From Methylobacterium sp. Leaf104 (GTDB taxonomy: Bacteria; Pseudomonadota; Alphaproteobacteria; Rhizobiales; Beijerinckiaceae): a stretch of DNA of 64,000 nt. This document shows, piece after piece, positions 1 to 10,476 of this stretch (the first letter of the stretch is position 1; each line of letters opens with the position of its first letter). The notes under the pieces are model-generated. The model ran no database searches. It saw only the letters and a program-made list of their open reading frames with translations, and had not been told where the DNA came from. The stretch lies in contig NZ_LMMZ01000001.1 of NCBI RefSeq assembly GCF_001422885.1, positions 500,565 through 564,564 on the forward strand. The letters run 5' to 3'. The position numbers were made by a program, and so were the translations under genes.

Positions 1-441
1 CTGGGCCAGGGCGACATGCTGTTCATGGCCGGCGGCGGGCGCACGACGCGCGTGCACGGGCCGTTCTGCTCGGATGCGGAGGTCGAGAGCGTGGTCGCCC
101 ACCTCAAGCGCCAGGGCCGGCCCTCCTACCTCGAGGCCGTCACGGCCGAGGAGGACGGCGCGTCGGGCGCCAAGGGCGGCGCCGACGAGATCGAGATGGA
201 CGGCGCGGTCTTCGACCAGGGCAGCTTCGGCGAGGCCGGCGGCGATCTCTACGACCAGGCCGTGCAGGTGGTGATGCGGGACAAGAAGGCCTCGACGAGC
301 TACATCCAGCGCCGCCTGCAGATCGGCTACAACCGCGCCGCCTCCCTGATGGAGAAGATGGAGATCGAGGGCATCGTCGGCCCGGCCAACCATGCCGGCA
401 AGCGCGAGATCCTGATCGAGCCCGACTCCCATCACGGCTGA
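1..441 (+). CDS. ftsK: DNA translocase FtsK, C-terminal part (partial)
   Basis: The reading frame is open from base 1, so only the last 146 codons are present. It covers the end of the motor domain (LGQGDMLFM, then a GGGR-T-R-VHGPF stretch typical of FtsK/SpoIIIE) and a complete winged-helix gamma domain near the C-terminus (DLYDQAVQVV...STSYIQRRLQIGYNRAA...ME). In this family the gamma domain reads the chromosome-orienting KOPS sequences. The protein is a septum-associated translocase that moves the terminus region and delivers dimers to XerCD. The domain assignment is clear; the motor ATPase lies outside the window. Confidence 0.95.
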   Translation: MGQGDMLFMAGGGRTTRVHGPFCSDAEVESVVAHLKRQGRPSYLEAVTAEEDGASGAKGGADEIEMDGAVFDQGSFGEAGGDLYDQAVQVVMRDKKASTSYIQRRLQIGYNRAASLMEKMEIEGIVGPANHAGKREILIEPDSHHG

Positions 442-468
442 GGCCCGCGACCGCGCCGCGACCCGGAC

Positions 469-1509
469 CTAGGGAACGGTGCCGAACCGATAGGCCGTCG
501 TCGCCCGGAAGGGCGCGTCCGGCCGCAGGACGGTGCTGGGAAAGGCCGGGTGGTTCGGGGCGTCCGGGAAGCCCTGCGCCTCGAAGCAGACCGCGTCGCC
601 GGCCCGGTACAGCCCGCCGCCCGAGCCCGTCACCGTCCCGTCGAGCATGTTGGCGGTGTAGAGCTGCAGCCCCGGCTGGGTCGTCGCCACGGTGAGGCAG
701 CGCCCGCTCGCCGGATCGACGGCCCGCGCGACCTCGCGCAGCGTCCCGTCGCCTCCGAGCACGAAGGTGTGGTCGTAGCCGTGGGCCAGGGCGAGTTGCG
801 GATGCGCGGTCCGGATGCGCGCGCCGAGGGCCGCCGGTGTCCGGAAGTCGAAGGGCGTGCCGGCCACGGGCAGGAGCGCGCCCGTGGGGATCTGCTCGGC
901 ATCCGTCTCCAGGATCGCCTCCGCCGCGATGGTGACCACGTGCCCGAGGGCGGAGCCCGTACCCTCGCCGGCGAGGTTGAAGTAGCCGTGATTGGTCAGG
1001 TTCAGGATCGTCGGCCGATCGGTGACGGCGGCGTAGGCGATGGCGAGGGTGCCGTCCGCCTCCAGCCGATAGGCCACGGTGACGTCGAGGTTGCCGGGAA
1101 AGCCCTGCTCGCCGTCGGGGGAGCGGTAGGCCAGGGTCAGGCTCGTCGCATCGGCGGCCTCGACCCGCCAGATCCGGCGGTCGAAGCCCTCCGGTCCGCC
1201 GTGCATGGTGTTGCGGCCCTCGTTGCGGGGCAACCGGTAGAGCTGGCCGTCGAGGCTGAAGCGGCCACCGGCGATCCGGTTGGCGTAGCGCCCGATGAGC
1301 GCTCCGAAATGCGCGTCGCTCGCGGCGTAGCCGGCGAGGTCGGCGGCGCCGAGGACCACGTTGGCGCTGCGGCCCGTCCGGTCCGGCACCTCGATCCGGC
1401 TGATGAGGGCGCCGTAATCGAGGATCTGCACCGTGACGTCGCCCCGCGCGAGGGTATGGCGCGTCACGGCCGCGCCGCCCGCGGTGGTTCCGAAAGGCTC
1501 TGTCCGCAT
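469..1509 (-). CDS. galM: aldose 1-epimerase (galactose mutarotase)
   Basis: 346 aa, the usual length for the family. It interconverts alpha and beta anomers of free hexoses in the cytosol. Visible signatures are NRIAGGRFSLDG near the N-terminus, the NLTNHGYFNLAG block with the catalytic histidine, YDHTFVL, and the FEAQGFPDAPNHPAFPS block holding the catalytic glutamate. There is no signal peptide, which argues for the cytosolic form. It is transcribed toward the 3' end of ftsK (27 nt apart) and looks monocistronic; the neighbours give no clue to a dedicated sugar pathway. Confidence 0.93.
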   Translation of the reverse strand: MRTEPFGTTAGGAAVTRHTLARGDVTVQILDYGALISRIEVPDRTGRSANVVLGAADLAGYAASDAHFGALIGRYANRIAGGRFSLDGQLYRLPRNEGRNTMHGGPEGFDRRIWRVEAADATSLTLAYRSPDGEQGFPGNLDVTVAYRLEADGTLAIAYAAVTDRPTILNLTNHGYFNLAGEGTGSALGHVVTIAAEAILETDAEQIPTGALLPVAGTPFDFRTPAALGARIRTAHPQLALAHGYDHTFVLGGDGTLREVARAVDPASGRCLTVATTQPGLQLYTANMLDGTVTGSGGGLYRAGDAVCFEAQGFPDAPNHPAFPSTVLRPDAPFRATTAYRFGTVP

Positions 1510-1566
1510 CGAGGTCCTCGATCCCGCTCCGGCCGGCTCAACGCCGCGGGGCGCGGATCGGTCCCG

Positions 1567-3348
<1,782 letters not shown>

Positions 3349-3470
3349 CTGGTCCGCTCTTTCCGTGTCCGTGCCCGCCCGACGGCGCCCGGGCCGTGAC
3401 TGCCGGGGGTGTTTGCGTCCGCATCCCGGCGAGATCAAGGGAAAGACACGGGAACGCCCGCTCGGACTTG

Positions 3471-3490
3471 GAAATGTGATAATGTTACAG
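3471..3490 (+). promoter_or_regulatory. candidate Zur operator upstream of the zinc-binding protein
   Basis: The 20 bases GAAATGTGATAATGTTACAG form an imperfect palindrome (TGTGATA / TGTTACA) in an AT-rich island that stands out from its surroundings. It ends 35 bp before the ATG of a His-rich zinc-binding protein. Alphaproteobacterial Zur boxes have the general form GAAATGTTATA-N-TATAACATTTC, and the left half matches well. The site would overlap the promoter and repress the gene when zinc is ample. Assignment rests on motif resemblance plus the downstream gene. Confidence 0.6.
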
Positions 3491-3525
3491 TAGAGCCGAC
3501 GGGTTCACCGAAAGGACCGTCCCCG

Positions 3526-4470
3526 ATGCCGCTCCGGCTTTCGCGCCTGCCCGTCGCTCTCGCGCTCGTCCTCGGGCTCCTCCTCGGCCCGGCCGCGGCG
3601 GCCGAGGGCAAGCTCCGGGCGGTGGCGAGCTTCTCGATCCTGGCCGACCTCGTCGCCCAGGTCGGCGGCGACCGGGTCGCGGTGACGTCCCTGGTCCAGC
3701 CCAATGCCGACGCCCACGGCTACGCGCCGGCGCCGAGCGACGCCCGCACCCTGGCCGATGCCCGCCTCGTGGTGGTGAACGGCCTCGGGCTGGAGGGGTG
3801 GATCGACCGTCTGATCAAGGCCTCGGGCACGAAGGCGCCGGTCGTCGTCGCCTCCGCCGGGGTCAGGCCGATCGAGGCCGAGGACGACGATCACGGCCAT
3901 GGCGGATCCGATGGCGGATCCGGCCACGCGCATGGGCACCACGACGATCCCCATGCCTGGCAGAGCATCGCCAATGCGCGGATCTACGTCGGCAACATCC
4001 GCGATGCCCTGGTGCGGATCGACCCCGACAACGCCGCGACCTACGCGGACAACGCCAAGGCCTACCTTGCCACCCTCGACGCCCTCGAGACCGAGGTGCG
4101 CACGGCAATCGGCGCGATCCCGAAGGCCCAGCGCCGGATCATCACCACCCACGACGCCTTCGGCTACTTCACCGCCGCCTACGGCCTCGCCTTCATCGCG
4201 CCGCAGGGGGTGTCGACGGACAGCGAGGCGAGTCCACGCGATGTCGCCCGGATCATCCGGCAGATCCGCCAGGAGAAGGTCCCGGCCGTGTTCCTAGAGA
4301 ACATCAGCGACCCGCGCCTGATGCAGCAGATCGCCCGCGAGAGCGGCGCGGCCATCGGCGGCAAGGTCTTCTCCGACGCCCTGTCGGGCGCCGACGGACC
4401 GGCGCCGACCTACGTGGCGATGATGCGCCACAATCTCGCGGCCTTCACGGCGGCGCTGGGCAAGCGCTGA
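3526..4470 (+). CDS. znuA: zinc ABC transporter substrate-binding protein (ZnuA-like)
   Basis: 314 aa with a signal peptide (about residues 1-25, ending ...GPAAAA). It belongs to the cluster A-I metal-binding proteins, which capture Zn2+ or Mn2+ in the periplasm. Likely ligands are H64 (ADAHGY), H143 (DPHAW), H209 (TTHDAFGYF) and D284 (VFSDALS). Between the first two lies a His/Asp-rich loop, residues 119-141, typical of zinc-specific members. The start follows a good spacing from the candidate Zur box; the longer frame upstream would place that box inside the gene. No cognate permease or ATPase is adjacent, so it must use one encoded elsewhere. Confidence 0.9.
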   Translation: MPLRLSRLPVALALVLGLLLGPAAAAEGKLRAVASFSILADLVAQVGGDRVAVTSLVQPNADAHGYAPAPSDARTLADARLVVVNGLGLEGWIDRLIKASGTKAPVVVASAGVRPIEAEDDDHGHGGSDGGSGHAHGHHDDPHAWQSIANARIYVGNIRDALVRIDPDNAATYADNAKAYLATLDALETEVRTAIGAIPKAQRRIITTHDAFGYFTAAYGLAFIAPQGVSTDSEASPRDVARIIRQIRQEKVPAVFLENISDPRLMQQIARESGAAIGGKVFSDALSGADGPAPTYVAMMRHNLAAFTAALGKR

Positions 4471-4504
4471 GGCCGACGCCTCGGCTGCCGGTCATCGGCC
4501 GCGC

Positions 4505-4528
4505 GGGCTGAGGCCCGAGCCTCAGCCC
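4505..4528. terminator. bidirectional hairpin between znuA-like gene and moaD
   Basis: Perfect 9-bp inverted repeat, GGGCTGAGG (4505-4513) and CCTCAGCCC (4520-4528), with a 6-nt loop. It lies between two convergent genes and overlaps the stop codon of moaD. There is no T-tract, so it is either a weak intrinsic terminator or a mRNA 3'-end stabiliser. Confidence 0.5.
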
Positions 4529-4773
4529 CCGGTCATGGGCGGAAAGAACGCGATCTCGGAGGCGCCGGCGATCGGCGCGTCCGGCTTGGCATGGACCCGG
4601 TCGATCGCCGCGCGGACGATGCCGGTGGTCTCGAAGGCGTAGGCGTATTCCTCGCCCCGGCCACGCAGCCAGGCGACGAGGTCCGACACCGTGACGATCC
4701 CGTCGGGGAGGTCGACAATCTCCTCGGCCTTGCCGACGCGCTCGCGCACCCAGGCGAAATAGACGAGCTTCAT
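4522..4773 (-). CDS. moaD: molybdopterin synthase sulfur-carrier subunit MoaD
   Basis: 83 aa, ubiquitin-like fold size, starting MKLVYFAWVRERVG and ending FFPPMTGG. The terminal Gly-Gly is the diagnostic site that is adenylated and thiocarboxylated before sulfur transfer to precursor Z (cPMP). It starts 13 nt after pgsA on the same strand and is probably cotranscribed with uvrC and pgsA, an arrangement common in Rhizobiales. The partner subunit gene moaE, which often follows, is not present here. Confidence 0.93.
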   Translation of the reverse strand: MKLVYFAWVRERVGKAEEIVDLPDGIVTVSDLVAWLRGRGEEYAYAFETTGIVRAAIDRVHAKPDAPIAGASEIAFFPPMTGG

Positions 4774-4786
4774 CGCGATGGGTTCC

Positions 4787-5386
4787 TCAGCGCGGGTCGT
4801 CGATGACGTGCTTGATGCCGGAGCGCAGGTAGTCCCAGCCGGTATAGAGCGTCAGAGCGGCGGCGATCCAGAGGAGGACGGTCCCGGCCTGGATCGTGCC
4901 CGGCAGGATCGATTCCCCGGCCGGCCCGGCCACCAGGAATCCGATGGCGATCAGCTGCACGGTGGTCTTCCACTTGGCGACCTTGCTCACCGGCACGCCG
5001 ACCTTGAGCTCGGCGAGATACTCGCGCAGGCCCGAGACCAGGATCTCCCGGCAGAGGATCACGATCGCGGCCCAGAGGGTCCAGCCGACGATGGTGTGGT
5101 CGGCGGCCAGCATCAGGAGGCAGGCGGCCACCAGCAGCTTGTCGGCGATGGGGTCGAGCATCCGCCCGAGGGCGGAACTCTGGTCGTAGGTCCGCGCCAC
5201 GTAGCCATCGAGGTAGTCAGTGATCGCGGCCAGGATGTAGACCGCCAGGGCGCCGAAGCGCGCGCTCGGCTCGTCGGGCCAGTACAGCAGCGCGACGACC
5301 ACGGGCACCGCCACGAGCCGCCCGTAGGTGAGGCAGTTCGCGAGCGTCCAGGCTGGCGACCGACGGCGGGTGAGGACGGGATTCAT
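4787..5386 (-). CDS. pgsA: CDP-diacylglycerol-glycerol-3-phosphate 3-phosphatidyltransferase
   Basis: 199 aa integral membrane enzyme making phosphatidylglycerol phosphate from CDP-diacylglycerol and glycerol-3-phosphate. The CDP-alcohol phosphotransferase motif D-x2-D-G-x2-A-R-x8-G-x3-D-x3-D is complete: DYLDGYVAR then GRMLDPIAD. Several hydrophobic helices follow. I start at MNPVLTRRRSPAWTLAN, since the family normally begins just before the NxLTYGR segment; an in-frame start 66 nt upstream would add a poor leader. It lies between uvrC (58 nt) and moaD (13 nt) in one transcription unit. Confidence 0.93.
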   Translation of the reverse strand: MNPVLTRRRSPAWTLANCLTYGRLVAVPVVVALLYWPDEPSARFGALAVYILAAITDYLDGYVARTYDQSSALGRMLDPIADKLLVAACLLMLAADHTIVGWTLWAAIVILCREILVSGLREYLAELKVGVPVSKVAKWKTTVQLIAIGFLVAGPAGESILPGTIQAGTVLLWIAAALTLYTGWDYLRSGIKHVIDDPR

Positions 5387-5444
5387 CGCAGGCGTGAAAC
5401 CATGTGCGGCGGTGGGGGTCAACCGCGCGGGTACGCCGATCTCC

Positions 5445-7538
5445 TCACGCATGGGTGTGGAAGAAGTCGTACACGGCCCGGGCCGTGGCGGCGTTGACCC
5501 CCGGGGTCTTCGCCAGATCCTCGAAGGCCGCCCGCTGGATCGCCTTCACGGTGCCGAAATGGTGGAGCAGGGCGCGCTTGCGGCTCGGGCCGATCCCGGC
5601 GATCTCGTCGAGCGGATTCCTCACCATCTCGCGCTTGCGCTTGGCCCGGTGGCTGCCGATGGCGAAGCGGTGCGCCTCGTCGCGCAGGCGCTGCACGAAG
5701 TAGAGGGTCGGGTCGCGCGGCGGCAGCTTGAAGGGCGGCCTTCCGGGCACGAAGAACGTCTCGCGCCCGGCGTCGCGGTCGCGGCCCTTGGCGATGCCCA
5801 CCAGGGCGACGTCGGTGACACCGATCTCCTCCAGGGCGGTCCGGGCGGCGTCGAGCTGCCCCTTGCCGCCGTCGATCAGCACGAGGTCGGGCCAGGCCGG
5901 CAGGGTGTCGCTCTCCGGGGCCGCCTCGGCCACGGGCTCCTGCGCGCCGCCCTCGCTCGCGGCGATCGCCGCCTCCCGGGCGGTGCGGGGATTCTCCTTC
6001 ACGAGGCGCTTGAAGCGGCGCTGCAGCACCTCGCGCATCATCCCGTAATCGTCGCCGGGGGTCAGCTCCTCCGACTTGATGTTGAAGGTGCGGTAGTGCT
6101 GCTTGGCGAAGCCCGTCGGCCCGGCCACGATCATGCCGCCGACGGCGTTCGTGCCCATGATGTGCGAGTTGTCGTAGACCTCGATCCGCCGGGGCGCGCC
6201 GGTGAGCCCGAACGACTGGCCGAGGGCGGCCAGGAGCTTGCCCTGCGAGGCGGTGTCGGCGAGGCGCCGGCCGAGAGCCTCCTTGGCGTTGCGCTGGGCG
6301 TACTCGACGAGGTTCTTGCGCTCGCCGCGCTGCGGCTGGTGGATCTCGACCCGGTAGTCGGTGCGGCTCGACAGGGCGGCGGCCAGGAGTTCCGCATCCT
6401 CGATGGCGTGCGAGACCAGGACGCTGCGCGGCGCCGGCTTGTCGTCGTAGAACTGCCCGATGAACGAGGCCAGGACCTCGTCCGGCGTCATGGTGCGGTC
6501 GGCCTTGGGGAAGTAGGCGCGGTTGCCCCAGTTCTGGAAGTTCCGGAAGAAGAACACCTCGATGCAGAACTGGCCCGCCTGCTCGTCGAGGGCGAAGACG
6601 TCCGCCTCCTCGACGCCCTGCGTGTTGACGCCCTGGGTGCCCTGGATCGCCGACAGGGCCGCGATGCGGTCGCGGAACCGGGCCGCGCGCTCGAACTCCA
6701 TCTTCTCCGAGGCGTCCTGCATCTCCTCGCGCATGCGGTCCTTGACCGCGTTCGACTTGCCCGCGAGGAAGCTCTTGGCGTTGTCGGCGAGCGCCCGGTA
6801 GTCGGCGAGGTCGATCTCGCCGGTGCACGGACCCGAGCAGCGCTTGATCTGGTAGAGCAGGCAGGGCCGGGTGCGGTTCTCGTAGTAGCTGTCCGTGCAG
6901 GTCCGCAGCAGGAAGGCGCGCTGCAGGGCGTTGACCGTGCGGTTGACCGCCCAGACGCTGGCGAAGGGGCCGTAATAGCTGCCCTTCCGGCGCCGGGCGC
7001 CGCGATGCTTGATGATCTGCGGCGCTTCCGAATCCGCCGTGACGAGGATGTAGGGAAACGACTTGTCGTCCCGCATCAGCACGTTGAAGCGCGGCTTCAG
7101 CTGCTTGATGAGGTTGGCCTCGAGGAGCAGCGCCTCGGTCTCGGTGGCGGTGGTGACGAACTCCATCGCCGCCGTCTGCGAGATCATGCGGGCGATGCGG
7201 TTGGAATGGGCCTGGCCCCGGGCGTAGGAGCCGACCCGCGCCTTGAGGTTCTTGGCCTTGCCGACGTAGAGCACGTCGCCCTTGTCGTCGAACATCCGGT
7301 AGACGCCGGGCGAGGTCGGCAGGGTCGTCCAGAACCGCCGGATCACCTCGGTGCCGGCCTTGACCGCGCCCTCCTCGAAATCGAAGTCGATCTCGGGGGC
7401 GTCGTCGGCCTGGGCGTGGTCCTGCCCGTCGTCGGAGGCGTCGTCCCGGAGGTCGTCCTCGCGGAAGCCGTCCTGCTCGTCGAAGCCGTCCGGCGGCAGA
7501 TCTTTCGAGGCGTGGTCTTTCGCGGGCGCGCGGCTCAT
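5445..7538 (-). CDS. uvrC: excinuclease ABC subunit C
   Basis: 697 aa. It makes the dual incisions in nucleotide excision repair after UvrAB loading. Order of domains: GIY-YIG nuclease from about residue 78 ([22 protein letters not shown]), Cys-rich segment ([14 protein letters not shown]), UVR helix pair, RNase H-like nuclease ([24 protein letters not shown]) and C-terminal helix-hairpin-helix ([13 protein letters not shown]). Two oddities are an acidic N-terminal extension of about 65 residues and an Ala/Glu-rich insert around residues 515-545. First gene of the uvrC-pgsA-moaD unit. Confidence 0.97.
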   Translation of the reverse strand: MSRAPAKDHASKDLPPDGFDEQDGFREDDLRDDASDDGQDHAQADDAPEIDFDFEEGAVKAGTEVIRRFWTTLPTSPGVYRMFDDKGDVLYVGKAKNLKARVGSYARGQAHSNRIARMISQTAAMEFVTTATETEALLLEANLIKQLKPRFNVLMRDDKSFPYILVTADSEAPQIIKHRGARRRKGSYYGPFASVWAVNRTVNALQRAFLLRTCTDSYYENRTRPCLLYQIKRCSGPCTGEIDLADYRALADNAKSFLAGKSNAVKDRMREEMQDASEKMEFERAARFRDRIAALSAIQGTQGVNTQGVEEADVFALDEQAGQFCIEVFFFRNFQNWGNRAYFPKADRTMTPDEVLASFIGQFYDDKPAPRSVLVSHAIEDAELLAAALSSRTDYRVEIHQPQRGERKNLVEYAQRNAKEALGRRLADTASQGKLLAALGQSFGLTGAPRRIEVYDNSHIMGTNAVGGMIVAGPTGFAKQHYRTFNIKSEELTPGDDYGMMREVLQRRFKRLVKENPRTAREAAIAASEGGAQEPVAEAAPESDTLPAWPDLVLIDGGKGQLDAARTALEEIGVTDVALVGIAKGRDRDAGRETFFVPGRPPFKLPPRDPTLYFVQRLRDEAHRFAIGSHRAKRKREMVRNPLDEIAGIGPSRKRALLHHFGTVKAIQRAAFEDLAKTPGVNAATARAVYDFFHTHA

Positions 7539-7604
7539 GCCGCTGACTTAAGCCTCGCGGAATGCAGAGGGAAGGGGCGCCGGAGGGGATCGGCGCCCAT
7601 CCGG

Positions 7605-8339
7605 TCAGTCGAACAGCGCGTCGATGTCGCCCTGGTCGACGTGCCCGATGTCGTCGGCGAGCTTCGGCCCGTTGAGGAGCGAACTCTCGTCGTCGATGTC
7701 GACCTTGGCGGGACCCGCGCCCAGCAGCTCGCTGAAGGTGTCGAGGCCGCCCCAGGCCTCGATCATCCGGTCGAGGTGTTCCTCGATGAACTTCAGCACG
7801 CCGACGATCTTGTTGATGCGCTGGCCGGTGAGGTCCTGGAAGTTGCAGGCCTCGAAGGCGACGACGACGCGGTCGAGGATCGCGTCGATGTTCTCGCGCC
7901 CGGCCATGGTGGTGGTCATGGCGCGCAGCATGCTCGCGTTGGTCTCGATCTCCTCGATCGCGCCCAGGATGGTGCTGGTGGCGCGCTCGGTCGAATCGAC
8001 GACGGCGTCGAGCTCGCCGGCGACGCGGCGCATCCCCTTGCCGGTGTTCTCCGACCGGTAGAGCGTCGCGATCTCCTGCTTGGTGCGGGTAATCGCGTCC
8101 TTCATGATGTCGAGCTCGGAGCGCATCGCGAAGGCTTCGTTCAGCTCGCGCCGGCACGCCTCGACGGTCTCGACGGTGCTCGTCTGCGTCACCTTCCTGA
8201 GATCCTGGATCGCCGCCAGGATCTCTTCGAGGCGCTTGTTGTTCAGGTTCGCCGCCTCCGACGAGACGGCGCCCTCCGCCGCCGCGGCGGGGGCGGCGAG
8301 CCCGAGGCTGTCCTCGATGCGGTAACGTTTGAGAGTCAT
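7605..8339 (-). CDS. cheZ: CheZ-family CheY phosphatase
   Basis: 244 aa, almost all helical. It carries the CheZ signature FQDLTGQRI at residues 167-175. In characterised CheZ the Asp and Gln of D-L-T-G-Q act on CheY-P; here they are D169 and Q173. The C-terminal peptide QGDIDALFD resembles the amphipathic CheY-binding tail. Long helices at 30-165 fit the four-helix bundle dimer. No other che gene is adjacent, so it acts on a CheY encoded elsewhere; the chemoreceptor at 18.5-20.1 kb is the only other chemotaxis gene seen. Confidence 0.85.
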   Translation of the reverse strand: MTLKRYRIEDSLGLAAPAAAAEGAVSSEAANLNNKRLEEILAAIQDLRKVTQTSTVETVEACRRELNEAFAMRSELDIMKDAITRTKQEIATLYRSENTGKGMRRVAGELDAVVDSTERATSTILGAIEEIETNASMLRAMTTTMAGRENIDAILDRVVVAFEACNFQDLTGQRINKIVGVLKFIEEHLDRMIEAWGGLDTFSELLGAGPAKVDIDDESSLLNGPKLADDIGHVDQGDIDALFD

Positions 8340-8585
8340 CGGTCGCGATCAGCCGGATAGAGTGAAGCCGGATGACGATGGCGCGAACTGATTGCGATTT
8401 CTTGAACGTCGCAACGCCCCGGCAACCTTTACCGCCCGTTCACGCTGAATCCGACGAGCTGTTCGAAGCCGGGCCGGGCTGAACGATTCACCATGTTCCT
8501 TCACCGGGTCCTCGCCTCGGTCTCCGATCCTGTCGGCACGTCGCACCCGGGAGCGGGTCCGACCGGGCTTGGAGCGTTGACGAGC

Positions 8586-9431
8586 ATGCGGTTCGATTGG
8601 TGCGTGGCCATCGCCTGCCTCACGGCGGGATTGGCGGGGCAGGGGGCACAGGCGCAGCAGGGACCCGCGCGGCCCGGCGCCTATGGCGGGGGCTTCATCG
8701 AGTACATGCTCGGGGGAGGCCAGGATGCGCGCCCGGCCGCACCCGCTCCGGTCCGTTACGTCTCCCGCCCCGCCGACGAGCGGGCGGCGGCACGCGATCC
8801 CGGTCTCTACGGTGTCGCCCCGGCTCCGCGCCAGCTCCATTCCGGTGACCGGGTCCCCGAGGAGCGCGTCGAACGCCGCGAGACGCTGCCGATCGCCGCG
8901 GCTTTCCTGCGGCCACCCGTCCGCGTCGCCGCTCCCCCATCGGCCCAGGGCATGGAGCCGGCGGTCGAGAGCATCACCCGCGCGCCCGACCCGCGCTACG
9001 CCCGTCAGGTCGTGTCCTTCGACGGCCCGCAACGGCCGGGGACCATCGTGGTCGATACGCCCGGGAAGTTTCTCTATCTCGTGCAGCCCGGGCACCAGGC
9101 GATCCGCTACGGCATCGGCGTCGGCCGGCCGGGCTTCGCGTGGTCGGGCCTGAAGACCATCAGCCAGAAGCGGGAATGGCCGGACTGGACGCCACCAGAG
9201 GAGATGATCCGCCGCCGCCCCGACCTGCCGCGCCACATGTCCGGCGGACCCGGCAACCCGCTCGGGGCGCGGGCGCTCTATCTCGGCTCTTCGCTCTACC
9301 GCATCCACGGCACCAACGAGCCGCATACGATCGGCCAGAACGTTTCGTCCGGCTGCATCCGCATGATGAACGAGGACGTCATCGACCTCTACGAGCGCAC
9401 GCCGGTGGGCACCCGGGTCGAGGTCCTCTGA
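8586..9431 (+). CDS. L,D-transpeptidase (YkuD domain)
   Basis: 281 aa. Signal peptide at the start (RFDWCVAIACLTAG...AQA) and a YkuD catalytic domain in the C-terminal half, with H-G-T-N-E-P-H and the nucleophile motif S-S-G-C-I-R-M (C257). Such enzymes form 3-3 crosslinks in peptidoglycan or attach proteins to it, in the periplasm. The region between signal peptide and domain is low-complexity and proline/arginine-rich. The start at 8586 is chosen because it opens directly into the signal peptide; the frame extends 31 codons upstream without one. Confidence 0.9.
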   Translation: MRFDWCVAIACLTAGLAGQGAQAQQGPARPGAYGGGFIEYMLGGGQDARPAAPAPVRYVSRPADERAAARDPGLYGVAPAPRQLHSGDRVPEERVERRETLPIAAAFLRPPVRVAAPPSAQGMEPAVESITRAPDPRYARQVVSFDGPQRPGTIVVDTPGKFLYLVQPGHQAIRYGIGVGRPGFAWSGLKTISQKREWPDWTPPEEMIRRRPDLPRHMSGGPGNPLGARALYLGSSLYRIHGTNEPHTIGQNVSSGCIRMMNEDVIDLYERTPVGTRVEVL

Positions 9432-9451
9432 CGGCCCGGATCTGATCGGAA

Positions 9452-9485
9452 GGGAGCCGGCACCGCCGCGCGAGCGCCGGCTCCC
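9452..9485. terminator. hairpin between convergent genes
   Basis: Perfect 10-bp inverted repeat GGGAGCCGGC (9452-9461) and GCCGGCTCCC (9476-9485) with a 14-nt loop, sitting in the 65-bp gap between the convergent L,D-transpeptidase and DUF2076 genes. No long T-run follows; it likely serves both directions. Confidence 0.55.
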
Positions 9486-9496
9486 CCCGTCGTGGA

Positions 9497-10231
9497 TCAG
9501 ACCCAGTCGTCGTCGCCGCCGCCGCCGAGATCGCCGCCGAAGTCGCCACCGGAATCATCGGCGAACGAGGCGTCCTGGAGGTCGTTGCCGCCACCCAGGG
9601 CCGAGCCGAGATCCTCGTTGCCGCTGCCACCGAAGAAATTGTTCTCGGTGACGTTCGGCGTACCGCCGAGACCGGCCGCCGCGGCGCTTCCAAGCTGCGA
9701 ATGGCCGCCCGCGAAGGCGTTGGAGAGGGCGCTGCCGAGGAGCATGCCGCCGGCGGCACCCGCCGCCATGGGCAGGGCGGTGGCCATGAAGCCGCCGCCG
9801 CGGGCCGGCGCGGCCTGCTGTCCGGCCCAGGGGCCGCCCTGCTGCGGGCCGCCATAGCCCGGCTGCTGACCGTAGCCGGGCTGCGGCTGGCCGTAGCCGG
9901 GCTGCCCGCCCTGGTTACCCCAGGCGCCGCCCTGGCGCGGCGGCTCGGGCTGGCGGGCGGAAGAGCCGCCGCCGAAAATGCTGGACAGGAAACCACCGCC
10001 GCCCTGGGGCTGCTGCTGGCCGGCGCGACGCAGCTGCTCGAGCTGCTCGTTCAGGCTCTTGATCGCCTCCTCCTGCACGTAGATCAGCTGCGCCATCGCG
10101 TAGGGGGCGTAGGGCTGGGCCCGGATCTTGTCGGCAATGAAGCGCTCGGCTTCCGCGTCGCGGGGCTGGCTCGAAGCCTGCTCCAGGCGCTGGAAAATGC
10201 CGCCGATGACGTCGCGTTCTTCGCTGTTCAT
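9497..10231 (-). CDS. DUF2076 domain-containing protein
   Basis: 244 aa starting MNSEERDVIGGIFQRLEQ, which is the conserved DUF2076 opening, followed by an amphipathic helical segment (KIRAQPYAPYAMAQLIYVQEEAI). The rest is low-complexity: a Gly/Gln/Pro/Tyr-rich linker, a short hydrophobic glycine/alanine stretch around residues 150-175, and an acidic Asp/Gly tail ending GGGDDDWV. No enzymatic motif is visible. These proteins are often annotated as putative periplasmic or ABC-transporter-associated, but the function is unknown. The start at 10231 follows a GGAGGA Shine-Dalgarno; an upstream in-frame ATG does not match the family. Confidence 0.82.
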   Translation of the reverse strand: MNSEERDVIGGIFQRLEQASSQPRDAEAERFIADKIRAQPYAPYAMAQLIYVQEEAIKSLNEQLEQLRRAGQQQPQGGGGFLSSIFGGGSSARQPEPPRQGGAWGNQGGQPGYGQPQPGYGQQPGYGGPQQGGPWAGQQAAPARGGGFMATALPMAAGAAGGMLLGSALSNAFAGGHSQLGSAAAAGLGGTPNVTENNFFGGSGNEDLGSALGGGNDLQDASFADDSGGDFGGDLGGGGDDDWV

Positions 10232-10407
10232 GGAGTTGTCCTCCTGGGGCAAGCCGGCGGGTGACCACCCGCACGGGCGGGTCACAGATGGGGGTGCCGC
10301 CGGCCTTTGTCAGGGGCTCAACGCAAAGTTTGCCGTCCCGGATGCATGCGTCGATCCGAATGTTCCGCGACCCCGTGCATTTCCACACGGGGAGGGCAAA
10401 CGCGAAA

Positions 10408-10431
10408 GAGCCCGGCCTTGCGGCCGGGCTC
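10408..10431 (-). terminator. intrinsic terminator of the porin gene
   Basis: Perfect 10-bp stem GAGCCCGGCC / GGCCGGGCTC with a 4-nt loop, 46 bp past the stop codon of the porin gene and followed on the minus strand by a short T-run (TTTCG). Confidence 0.75.
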
Positions 10432-10476
10432 TCCCGTGACGTGAACGCACCCCGAGGAGCGCGATGGGCTCGGATC

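Noticed and set aside
5328..8360. 1010-codon frame opposite uvrC and cheZ
   Set aside because: Antisense to recognised genes, biased composition, no motifs.
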